32,963 nucleotides of DNA, from positions 1 through 32,963 of the forward strand of contig DVKJ01000011.1 in NCBI GenBank assembly GCA_018716065.1, given 5' to 3'. A model generated the notes under the pieces. That model had not been told where the DNA came from. It saw only the letters and a program-made list of their open reading frames with translations, and did no database searches. Made by a program: the position numbers and the translations under genes. Below, piece by piece: positions 17,915 to 25,550 of the stretch. The first letter of the stretch is position 1, and every line of letters begins with the position of its first letter. This DNA is from Candidatus Pelethosoma merdigallinarum (GTDB lineage Bacteria > Bacillota_I > Bacilli_A > RF39 > UBA660).

Positions 17915-19643
17915 GACTGATAGAGTAACAGAATATGCTAAATTAGTTGTAAGTGGAGTTTTTGATCATAGTAAAATTCCATTTGGGAGATACCATTACC
18001 TGGCATGTAAGAGGCATCTTAACGATTTGGAGAGACAAAACACTGATGACTTTCCATATTATTGGGATATAGATGCTAGCGAGAAAGTTATTAATTATGC
18101 TGAAACGTTAACTATTGCTGAGGGCGAATCTGCAAAAAATATTAAACTTCTTGGATTTCAAATGTTTGATATTGGTTCTGTATTCGGTTGGAAAAAGACT
18201 AATGGTTATAGAAGATTTAGAAGAAGTTATAAAAGCATGGCTAGGCAACAAGGTAAATCTTTAGTTAATGGGATTATAGGAACTTATATTGCATTATTTG
18301 GTAACTATAACTATGGTAAGTTATTTACTGCATCAACTAAAAGAAATTTAGCGAGAATTGCCTGGGAAGAAATGGTAAAGTTCATTAAAATAGATCCAGA
18401 ATTAGATGAGTTGTTCGATATTAAAGATTATAAGTCTTTAATAACTTGCAATTTGACTAATTGTACTATTGAGGCTTTATCAAAAGAAGGCGGTCTTGAA
18501 GATGGACATAGATCCATTTATTCGAGTTTGGATGAAATCCATCAGATGAAAAATAACTTTGTTTATAAAGCAATCTATAATGGTACAAGAACTTTAAAAG
18601 AAACTTTACTAAGTATGATCACTACGCGGGGTTTTGATATGAATCCAAATAACTTTTGCTATTCTATGGATTCTTACGCAATCAATATTTTAGAAGGAAT
18701 TGCAACAGCTGAAGACTTCTTTGTAGATATATTTTGTCTTGATAAAGATGATGACATCTTTGATGAAAGAAATTTTATAAAGGCAAATCCTTATTTGGCT
18801 ACGACCGAAGAAGGAATGGAAATATTGAGGCAAGAAGCCCAAACTGCAAAAGATATGGGAAGTGCCGAGTTAAAAGACTTTAAAACAAAATGTTTGAATT
18901 TATGGTCCTATGATGAAAAAGATCAATATATCGATTTGGAAAAATGGAAAAATTGTGGAACAACAAAAACTCTAGAAAAATTTAGAGGAAAAAGTTGTTA
19001 TTGTGGATTGGACTTATCGAGCGGTGGAGATTTAACGAGCTTAGCATTAGAATTTCCTAGTGAAGATAAGTTTTATTTATATTCACATTCATTTATGCCT
19101 AAAGGAAGGCTGCAAGAACATATTGAATCTGATGATGCTCCGTATGATATGTGGTTTGAAAAAGGATTAATTACTTTATCTGGTGGAAAAAATGAATTTA
19201 AAAATGATTATAAATTCATAATTAAACATTTAAAAGATTTAATTCAAAATTACGAGTTAAATATTAAAGTTATTGGATACGATCCACATAATGCAGATGC
19301 GTTTTTAGAGGACCTGGAAGAACTTGGTATTCCATTATTAGAGGTAACTCAAAGTGCTAAGTTTTTAAATGATGCAACAGAAGATATGCGATTAAATATA
19401 AAATCCGAAAATATCGAATACGATAAATCTAATGAGATATTGAGTTGGTCTTTTGCAAATGCAAAGATAACATCAAATTCTTTTGGAGAAATTAAGATTG
19501 ATAAAGAGGCTAAGGAGCGAACTAAACGTGTCGATCCAGTTGATGCCTGCATTGATGCTCATGTAGCATATATGAAATATTCTGAAGATATAGATATTGA
19601 TAAAGAAATGAATAACTATTTAGAAGTTATGGGATGGAATTAG
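17904..19643 (+). CDS. terL: terminase large subunit
   Basis: 579 residues from ATG 17904 (TTG 17898 is possible but weaker). ATPase: Walker A ARQQGKS (113-119), Walker B YSSLDEIH (D210, E211), motif III MITTRG. Nuclease: D370 in CYCGLDLSSGGDLTSL, D460 in VIGYDPHNADAF and D551 in DPVDACIDAH, the three acidic positions of the RNase-H-like domain. A typical HK97-type motor that pumps DNA into the prohead through the portal. Confidence 0.96.
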   Translation: MMAKTDRVTEYAKLVVSGVFDHSKIPFGRYHYLACKRHLNDLERQNTDDFPYYWDIDASEKVINYAETLTIAEGESAKNIKLLGFQMFDIGSVFGWKKTNGYRRFRRSYKSMARQQGKSLVNGIIGTYIALFGNYNYGKLFTASTKRNLARIAWEEMVKFIKIDPELDELFDIKDYKSLITCNLTNCTIEALSKEGGLEDGHRSIYSSLDEIHQMKNNFVYKAIYNGTRTLKETLLSMITTRGFDMNPNNFCYSMDSYAINILEGIATAEDFFVDIFCLDKDDDIFDERNFIKANPYLATTEEGMEILRQEAQTAKDMGSAELKDFKTKCLNLWSYDEKDQYIDLEKWKNCGTTKTLEKFRGKSCYCGLDLSSGGDLTSLALEFPSEDKFYLYSHSFMPKGRLQEHIESDDAPYDMWFEKGLITLSGGKNEFKNDYKFIIKHLKDLIQNYELNIKVIGYDPHNADAFLEDLEELGIPLLEVTQSAKFLNDATEDMRLNIKSENIEYDKSNEILSWSFANAKITSNSFGEIKIDKEAKERTKRVDPVDACIDAHVAYMKYSEDIDIDKEMNNYLEVMGWN

Positions 19644-19653
19644 GAGGTGATTT

Positions 19654-20925
19654 ATGGGAATATTTAAAAAGTTTTTTTCACCTAAGAATCAATATGATAT
19701 GGTGGAATGGACTAATTTAGCGGATTTTTTAGGACTTGATAAAAATTTGGATGATGATGTTAGGAGTGAAGCAACGTATTTCGCTTGTTTGAAAATATTA
19801 TCTGAATCTCTTGGAAAATTACCATTGAAATTATTAAGAAAAACTAAAAAACATGGTGTAATGGAAGCAAAGGAACATCCGTTATATAATGTTGTCCGTT
19901 ATAGACCAAATAGGTTTATGACTGCCACAAACTTCTGGAGTACAACTGAATATTCTAGAGATCATTACGGAAATGCCTATGATTTAATAAGTGGTTATGG
20001 TTCTAAAACTGAATTAATTCCTCTTGATAGTTCTAAAATGCAAATTTGGTATGACGATGCGAAGATTTTAAGTAAGGTTCCCAATGTATTTTATTTATAT
20101 AATTACAACGGTAAACTTTATAAATTCTCTAATGAAGAAATCCTTCATTTTAAAACATCGATTACTGATAAAGATGGTTTAGAAGGATTAGCTGTAAAAG
20201 ATATTTTAAGAACTACCATAGATGGTAATCGAAAAGCTCAAAATATGCAAAATGCATTATATGATAATGGCTTTACTGCCAAAGCAGTTGTTCAATATAC
20301 AGGCAATTTGGATGATAAAAATGTTCAAGCCTTTTTAAAAAATATTGAGAACTATGCTAAAGGGAAAGTTAAAACTACTAAAGGACTAATTCCAATTCCA
20401 GTCGGATCACAATTAACTCCTTTAAATACTTCACTAGGAGATAATGAATTTCTAGAGTTGAAAAAATATAGTGCTTTGCAAATTGCAAGTGCATTTGGAA
20501 TAAAGCCTGTTCAAATAAATGATTATTCAAAGTCAAGTTACAGTTCAAGCGAATCGCAAAACTTGGCTTTTTTAGTTGATACTTTATTGTTTATTTTAAA
20601 ACAATATGAAGAAGAACTAAATTATAAACTACTTTCTGAAAAAGAAATTAGGGCCGGTTATTATTTCAAATTTAATACAGGAGTTTTACTTAGAGCTGAT
20701 TTAAAAAGTCAAGTTGAATCTCTTACCCAGGGAATTTCTAATTTCCTTTATACTCCAAATGAAGCAAGAGCATTTTTGGATTTAGAAGCTCAGCCAGGAG
20801 GAGATGTCTTGATAGGTAATGGTTCAACAATTGCAATAAATCAAATAGGAAGTCAATATTCGGTAGATCCAGTTGCAAATTCAATAAATACTAATGGACC
20901 AATTGAAGGAGGTGATGGAGAATGA
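19654..20925 (+). CDS. portal protein (HK97 family)
   Basis: 423 residues. Characteristic segments: EATYFACLKILSESLGKLPL, HPLYNVVRYRPNRFMTATNF, YGNAYDLISG, EEILHFKTSITDKDGLEG and FGIKPVQINDYSKSSYSSSE. Forms the dodecameric DNA gate at one capsid vertex. GGAGGTGATTT ahead of the start; the stop overlaps the protease start (ATGA). Confidence 0.95.
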   Translation: MGIFKKFFSPKNQYDMVEWTNLADFLGLDKNLDDDVRSEATYFACLKILSESLGKLPLKLLRKTKKHGVMEAKEHPLYNVVRYRPNRFMTATNFWSTTEYSRDHYGNAYDLISGYGSKTELIPLDSSKMQIWYDDAKILSKVPNVFYLYNYNGKLYKFSNEEILHFKTSITDKDGLEGLAVKDILRTTIDGNRKAQNMQNALYDNGFTAKAVVQYTGNLDDKNVQAFLKNIENYAKGKVKTTKGLIPIPVGSQLTPLNTSLGDNEFLELKKYSALQIASAFGIKPVQINDYSKSSYSSSESQNLAFLVDTLLFILKQYEEELNYKLLSEKEIRAGYYFKFNTGVLLRADLKSQVESLTQGISNFLYTPNEARAFLDLEAQPGGDVLIGNGSTIAINQIGSQYSVDPVANSINTNGPIEGGDGE

Positions 20926-21725
20926 AATTTTACGAATTTAAAAATATAACTTCGCTTGAGGCAGATTTATATATTTATGGAGAAATAGTTCAAGAAAAGT
21001 CAGTTGATTTTTGGACAGGTGAAGAAAGTCAAACAGAAGTCTGCTTAATGGATTTTAAAAAAGAACTTGAAGATTTAGGAAATATTCAAAAATTAAATCT
21101 TTATATCAATTCTCCAGGAGGAGAAGTATTTACAGCATCAACGATGATTAGTCTTTTAGAAAGACAAAAATCAAAAGGAACTGTTATTAATGCCTATGTT
21201 GATGGTTTATCCGCAAGTGCAGCTTCGTTTCTTATGATGGTTGCAGATAATATTTATATTTATAAAAATTCTGTTGTAATGATTCATAAACCAATGTCAG
21301 TAGCATGGGGAAACGTTAATGAAATGCAAAAAACTATTGATGCATTAAATAAAATTGAAGATAGTGTAATGATTCCAATGTATATGAGTAAAGCAAAAGT
21401 TGATGAAGCTGAATTAAGAGAATTAATCGACGCAGAAACTTGGCTAAGTGCTTCAGATATGGATAAATATTTTAATATTAATCTCATAAATGAAGAAAAA
21501 CTAGCGGTGGCAAGCATTGATAATTCTCTTTTAAAAATGTATAAAAATGTACCTGATTTTATTAAAAATTCTTTAGATTTTAGCAAAAATAGTAAAAAAA
21601 GTTCTTTAAATGAGCAAAATTCAGCAATTAATCTCGAAAATGAAGAAAAAACAAGAGAAATTCAAATGAAAATTAAATTAAATGAAAATTTAATAATTTC
21701 AAAGAACGTAGAAGGGAAGGAATGA
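20922..21725 (+). CDS. ClpP-type prohead protease
   Basis: 267 residues. ClpP fold: LYINSPGGEVFTASTM (oxyanion SPGG), VDGLSASAASFLMM with nucleophile S99, VVMIHKPMS with H122, and DAETWLSASDM with D170. Cleaves the capsid delta-domain during maturation. The C-terminal 65 residues are a polar, coiled tail that may act as scaffold. Overlaps the portal gene by four bases. Confidence 0.94.
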   Translation: MKFYEFKNITSLEADLYIYGEIVQEKSVDFWTGEESQTEVCLMDFKKELEDLGNIQKLNLYINSPGGEVFTASTMISLLERQKSKGTVINAYVDGLSASAASFLMMVADNIYIYKNSVVMIHKPMSVAWGNVNEMQKTIDALNKIEDSVMIPMYMSKAKVDEAELRELIDAETWLSASDMDKYFNINLINEEKLAVASIDNSLLKMYKNVPDFIKNSLDFSKNSKKSSLNEQNSAINLENEEKTREIQMKIKLNENLIISKNVEGKE

Positions 21726-21730
21726 TAAAT

Positions 21731-22999
21731 ATGAATAAAAGAATGCGTGAAATTATGGCTGACATAGATGCAGCAAATGAAGAAGCTAAAAGTTTATTTG
21801 AAGCAAAAAAACTTGATGAGGCTGAAAATAAATTAAATGAAATTGAAGATTTAAAGAGAGAACTATCTATTGCTGAAAAATTATTTAAAGGAGAAAAAGA
21901 AACTGTAGATGATTCTGCTGTTGCTAAAATCGGAGAAAATGATAAAATAAAGAATTTCGTTAAAGGTATTAAGAAAGTTCTTAATTCAATGAATGAAGGT
22001 ACAGGTACTGATGGTGGATATACAGTTACTCCTGATGTTCAATCAGATATTGAACACTTAAGAGAATCTAAGGCTTCATTAATTGACTTAGTTACTGTAG
22101 AAAATGTAACTAAAAATTCTGGTAGAAGAACATATAAAAAACGTTCATCACAAACAGGATTTACTAAGGTTGGCGAAGGTGGCCAAATTGGTGTAAAAAA
22201 TACTCCTAAATATGATGTAATGGAATATAATATTGGGAAATATGCAGGTATATTCCCTGTAACAAATGAATTGTTTGAAGATAGTGATGCCAATATTTAT
22301 AATGAAATGGTAACATGGATTGCAGATGAAAGCCGTGTAACTAGAAATCAATTAATTATTGAAGCAGTGAATAAAAAAGCAAAAGTTGAATTAAATGATT
22401 TAGACGATATCAAGAAAGCTGTTAATGTAACTCTTGGACAAGCATTTAAACCAACATCATACGTAATTACCAACGATGATGGTTTGCAATACTTAGATAC
22501 ATTAAAAGATTCAGATGGAAATTATTTACTTCAACCATCTCCAATTGATCCAATGCAAATGTTCTTAGCAGTTGGTGCAACAAAGATTCCTTTAAAAGTA
22601 TATCCAAATGCTGATGTAACAAGTGAACCAGTATATACTGCATCGGTTGATACGAGTGTTCAAGCTGGTAAAACTTATTATACTAGAAGTGGAAGTGAAG
22701 GATCTTATGTATATACTGTAGTAGCTGAACCAACTGGTAATCCATCAACTTCAAGTTATTATGAAATAACTTCTGCAAAAGTTCCAGTAATAATTGGAGA
22801 CTTAAAAGAAGGTATAAGATTCTTTGATCGCCAAAAAACAAATATATTAGCATCTACTGTTGCAGCTGCTGGCGATTTAAATGCATTTGAAGAAGATTTA
22901 ACTCTTTATAGAGCGATTGAACGTGAAGATGTTGTCGTTCGTGATGATGCAGCATTTGTTAATGGCTATATTAAAATTTCTGAAAATGCAACTGCCTAA
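21731..22999 (+). CDS. major capsid protein (HK97 fold) with inserted beta module
   Basis: 422 residues from ATG 21731 (ATG 21722 is too close to the AAGGGAAGGA site). Residues 1-88 are a charged coiled delta/scaffold domain; the HK97 body follows (TGTDGGYTVTPDVQSDIEHL, GKYAGIFPVTNELFEDS, YVITNDDGLQYL, LKEGIRFFDRQKT). Residues about 297-346 (bases 22619-22768) interrupt the body: VDTSVQAGKTYYTRSGSEGS, YTVVAEPTGN, SSYYEITS. HK97 proteins usually run straight from the A-domain strand into 'IIGDLKEG', so this is an insertion, likely exposed on the capsid surface. Confidence 0.95.
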   Translation: MNKRMREIMADIDAANEEAKSLFEAKKLDEAENKLNEIEDLKRELSIAEKLFKGEKETVDDSAVAKIGENDKIKNFVKGIKKVLNSMNEGTGTDGGYTVTPDVQSDIEHLRESKASLIDLVTVENVTKNSGRRTYKKRSSQTGFTKVGEGGQIGVKNTPKYDVMEYNIGKYAGIFPVTNELFEDSDANIYNEMVTWIADESRVTRNQLIIEAVNKKAKVELNDLDDIKKAVNVTLGQAFKPTSYVITNDDGLQYLDTLKDSDGNYLLQPSPIDPMQMFLAVGATKIPLKVYPNADVTSEPVYTASVDTSVQAGKTYYTRSGSEGSYVYTVVAEPTGNPSTSSYYEITSAKVPVIIGDLKEGIRFFDRQKTNILASTVAAAGDLNAFEEDLTLYRAIEREDVVVRDDAAFVNGYIKISENATA

Positions 23000-23301
23000 T
23001 GCTTGGTTTAAAATTAGAAGATATTAAAACCGAATTGGGAATTGACTATTCTGATGAATCAGTTGATGCGAGATTAAATAGATATTTGCTAATTGCTGAT
23101 GCCTGGTTAAAAGGAGCAATCGGAGAAAACTATCCAACAAGTGATGAGAGAGCCAAACAATTGGCTCTTCTTATCATTGAGGGTTTATTTGATCGTAATT
23201 CAAATAGTGTTAAAGAAAATGCTACTATAAATAAATTAAAACAAGATTTTATAATGCAACTTCAGTGTGAAAGTTTGGTTTTTGAAGATGGCAGTATATA
23301 A
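22999..23301 (+). CDS. head-tail connector (gp6-like)
   Basis: 100 residues, helical: LGLKLEDIKTELGIDYSDES, LNRYLLIADAWLKGAIG, RAKQLALLIIEGLFDRN. The common gp6/gp15-like connector of HK97 siphophages, forming the ring under the portal. Overlaps the capsid stop (TAATG). Confidence 0.85.
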   Translation: MLGLKLEDIKTELGIDYSDESVDARLNRYLLIADAWLKGAIGENYPTSDERAKQLALLIIEGLFDRNSNSVKENATINKLKQDFIMQLQCESLVFEDGSI

Positions 23302-23629
23302 TAAAATTATTGTTATTCAAAAATTAAATGAAGATTTAGAAACTTGGGAAGACTTCTATTTGACTGAAGAAGCAAAAGAAAAGAAAAAGCCAGGAATTCA
23401 TGCTAGGATAAATAAAGCGAGTGGTAAAGAATATTTTAACGCAAGAGTTGATATTACAAATAATACTTTTAACTTTTATATCCGGTGGTGTAAGGAATTA
23501 GAGGATATTGTATTTAATACAGCATCTTATAGAATTGTTTATTTAAATAGGATATTTGATGTTAAAAACGTTGATAATTATATGCTAAACAATAATGAAC
23601 TTACAATAGTAGGTGAATGCATTGGCTAG
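23288..23629 (+). CDS. head-tail joining protein (head closure)
   Basis: 113 residues from ATG 23288 inside the end of the connector gene; the frame upstream lacks a better start. Small beta-rich protein with YNKIIVIQKLNEDLETWEDF and ASYRIVYLNRIFDVKNVDN, as in phage_H_T_join / SPP1 gp16-type stoppers. Confidence 0.8.
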   Translation: MAVYNKIIVIQKLNEDLETWEDFYLTEEAKEKKKPGIHARINKASGKEYFNARVDITNNTFNFYIRWCKELEDIVFNTASYRIVYLNRIFDVKNVDNYMLNNNELTIVGECIG

Positions 23630-24011
23630 CGTAAAAATTGATGGTTTAAGCAATGCTATTCAAGATATTCTAGAAGAGTATAGCAATGATGTTACGAGTA
23701 ATGTTAAAGAGATTACTCATGATGTGTCAGAAAAGTTTAAAGAAAATACCAAAAGAGATGCTCCTAGAGGGACTAGAAAGAAATTTTACAAAAAAATAAA
23801 TGTAAAAACTACTAGTGAAACTCTTACGGGAGTAACCGATACTTGGTACGTTGAAGATCCTGAATATAGATTGACCCATCTAATAAAAAATGGTCATCAG
23901 ACTATTAATGGTGGAAGAACAAAATCAAATGACTTTTTGGATAAGAATTATAAAGTAGCCGAAAAAGAATTTGAAGAAAGGGTAACAGAGGTAATTTCTA
24001 ATGGACATTAA
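23622..24011 (+). CDS. neck protein (HK97 gp10-like)
   Basis: 129 residues. TTG 23622 is chosen because AGGTGA lies six bases upstream; GTG 23613 overlaps that site. Helical start (GLSNAIQDILEEYSNDVTSN), then RDAPRGTRKKFYKK and the marker HLIKNGHQTINGGRTKS typical of gp10/HK97-type neck proteins. Confidence 0.82.
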   Translation: MASVKIDGLSNAIQDILEEYSNDVTSNVKEITHDVSEKFKENTKRDAPRGTRKKFYKKINVKTTSETLTGVTDTWYVEDPEYRLTHLIKNGHQTINGGRTKSNDFLDKNYKVAEKEFEERVTEVISNGH

Positions 24012-24333
24012 TAAAATGCTAAATGATGGTACTGGTTTGGAATGGAAAGAGTTAAGATATTTGAAAACTCCACAATTTCCGTACTTTATTTATATTGATG
24101 ATACTTATATCAGAGGAGCTGATAAGTACAATAATATTAAAGAACATAATTTAACTTTAGAATATTACAATGATAAAGAAGATTCGAGTTATGAAAAGAA
24201 AATCGAATCTTTTTTAAATTCTGAAGATTATAATTACGAAAAACAAAAAGAATGGTTATCCGAAGAAAAAATGTGGATGACAATTTATGAAATAGATACT
24301 TTTTTAGAAAAAGTAAAGAGGGAGGAAAATTAA
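24001..24333 (+). CDS. tail completion / tail terminator protein
   Basis: 110 residues: PQFPYFIYIDDTYIRGADKY, HNLTLEYYNDKEDSSYEKKI, EEKMWMTIYEIDTF. This is the pattern of the small protein preceding the major tail protein in Bacillota siphophages. Overlaps its neighbour by eleven bases. Confidence 0.8.
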   Translation: MDINKMLNDGTGLEWKELRYLKTPQFPYFIYIDDTYIRGADKYNNIKEHNLTLEYYNDKEDSSYEKKIESFLNSEDYNYEKQKEWLSEEKMWMTIYEIDTFLEKVKREEN

Positions 24334-24336
24334 TTT

Positions 24337-24891
24337 ATGGCAAAAAGAGATAAAGATGTTATCACTTTAGGTAGTGGTAAATTATATGTTATGTTATATG
24401 ATGCTGAAGATGGTATTCCAGAAGATACTTCAATTGAAACGGAAGAAAATAGAATTGGTTGGATAAAAGGTGGAGCAACACTTACTTATACTCCAGAATT
24501 TTATACTGCTGAAGATGATCTTGGAAAAGTTAAAAAGAGAACTATTCAAACTGAAGAAGTAACTTTAACAAGTGGTATTATGACTTGGAACGGTTCTACT
24601 TTAACTAAATTAAGTTCAACTGGAACATCTTCTGAATCTAATGGTAAAAGAACTACAAAAATTGGTGGTGTAGGCAATTACAATGGTAAATCTTATGTTA
24701 TCAGATTCTTGCACGAAGATGCAGTTGATGGAGATGTAAGAGTAACTATAGTTGGCCAAAATACATCTGGATTTAGCTTAGCGTACGCAAAAGATGCTGA
24801 AACTGTTATTGATGCTGAATTTAGTGCTTTACCATGTGATACTAACGGAACATTAGTTATCATTGATGAAGAAATTCCAGCAACTGCATAA
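24337..24891 (+). CDS. major tail tube protein
   Basis: 184 residues. LGSGKLYVMLYDAEDGIPED, WIKGGATLTYTPEFYTAEDD and a strand-rich core ending FSALPCDTNGTLVIIDEEI. This is the standard tube protein of this siphophage type, stacked as hexameric rings. GGGAGGAAAA upstream. Confidence 0.88.
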   Translation: MAKRDKDVITLGSGKLYVMLYDAEDGIPEDTSIETEENRIGWIKGGATLTYTPEFYTAEDDLGKVKKRTIQTEEVTLTSGIMTWNGSTLTKLSSTGTSSESNGKRTTKIGGVGNYNGKSYVIRFLHEDAVDGDVRVTIVGQNTSGFSLAYAKDAETVIDAEFSALPCDTNGTLVIIDEEIPATA

Positions 24892-24903
24892 AGGAGATAA
24901 AAT

Positions 24904-25221
24904 ATGTTTGATCTATCAGTATATAAGCAAAGATATTTTGAAGTAAAGTTAAATAATTCATTAACTATTCATATTGAGATGCCTACAAAAAAGCAACTCA
25001 AAAATATCCTTTCTTTAACTGAAAATATGAAAGATGGCAAGATTTCTGGAGAAGAACTTGATAAATTTTATTCAGCAATTGTCATCGCATTAAATAAAAA
25101 TAAAGAAAAGAAAAAAATAGAAGCAAACTATATTGAAGAAAATTTCAATATAACTGCTTTATATGGATTTTTTGATGAATATTATACTTGGGTTAGTGAT
25201 AATTTAAACCAAAAAAACTAG
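24904..25221 (+). CDS. tail assembly chaperone, short form (gpG-like)
   Basis: 105 residues, acidic/helical, beginning MFDLSVYKQRYFEVKLNN. It binds the tape measure protein during tail assembly. Its last codons contain the frameshift site described in the next entry. Confidence 0.85.
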   Translation: MFDLSVYKQRYFEVKLNNSLTIHIEMPTKKQLKNILSLTENMKDGKISGEELDKFYSAIVIALNKNKEKKKIEANYIEENFNITALYGFFDEYYTWVSDNLNQKN

Positions 25222-25499
25222 AAATTCCTTACTATCCGAGTAAGGATGGTAAGGAAAATCCTTATATTATTGAGACAGTACAAGAAAAATTAATTTCTGA
25301 TTACCTAAAGATTCCTTTTTCCGAAGTTATAAAATTAGATGCAGTTGAGCATGCTTTTTTCTTGCGTGAAGCATTTATTTATAATTATTCTAAAACTGAT
25401 GATGGTATAGAATATTTAAGGAATGCAAAAAGATTAGAAGAAACCGACATTGATCGTGTCGGTTTAAAAAAAGTTTTTGGTAAAAAGGAGCAACTTTAA
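24904..25499 (+). CDS. tail assembly chaperone, -1 frameshift form (gpGT-like)
   Basis: The heptamer A AAA AAC at 25212-25218 has the correct phase (X XXY YYZ) three bases before the TAG stop of the short form. Shifting back one base gives a frame open for 95 codons, LEIPYYPSKDGKENPYIIET to DRVGLKKVFGKKEQL and TAA 25497-25499. The extension has the usual T-domain character and no own start codon or ribosome binding site. The 25222-25499 stretch is therefore coding only by frameshift. Confidence 0.85.
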
Positions 25500-25530
25500 G
25501 TTTTTAAGAACTAAAGTTGCTCTTTTTTTT
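25488..25530 (+). terminator. strong intrinsic terminator inside the tail operon
   Basis: GAGCAACTTTA (25488-25498) pairs perfectly with TAAAGTTGCTC (25512-25522), followed by TTTTTTTT. It overlaps the end of the frameshift product, just before the tape measure gene. It should reduce transcription of everything after it unless an antiterminator acts. Confidence 0.9.
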
Positions 25531-25550
25531 GTACTAGAAAGGAGGGAAAA

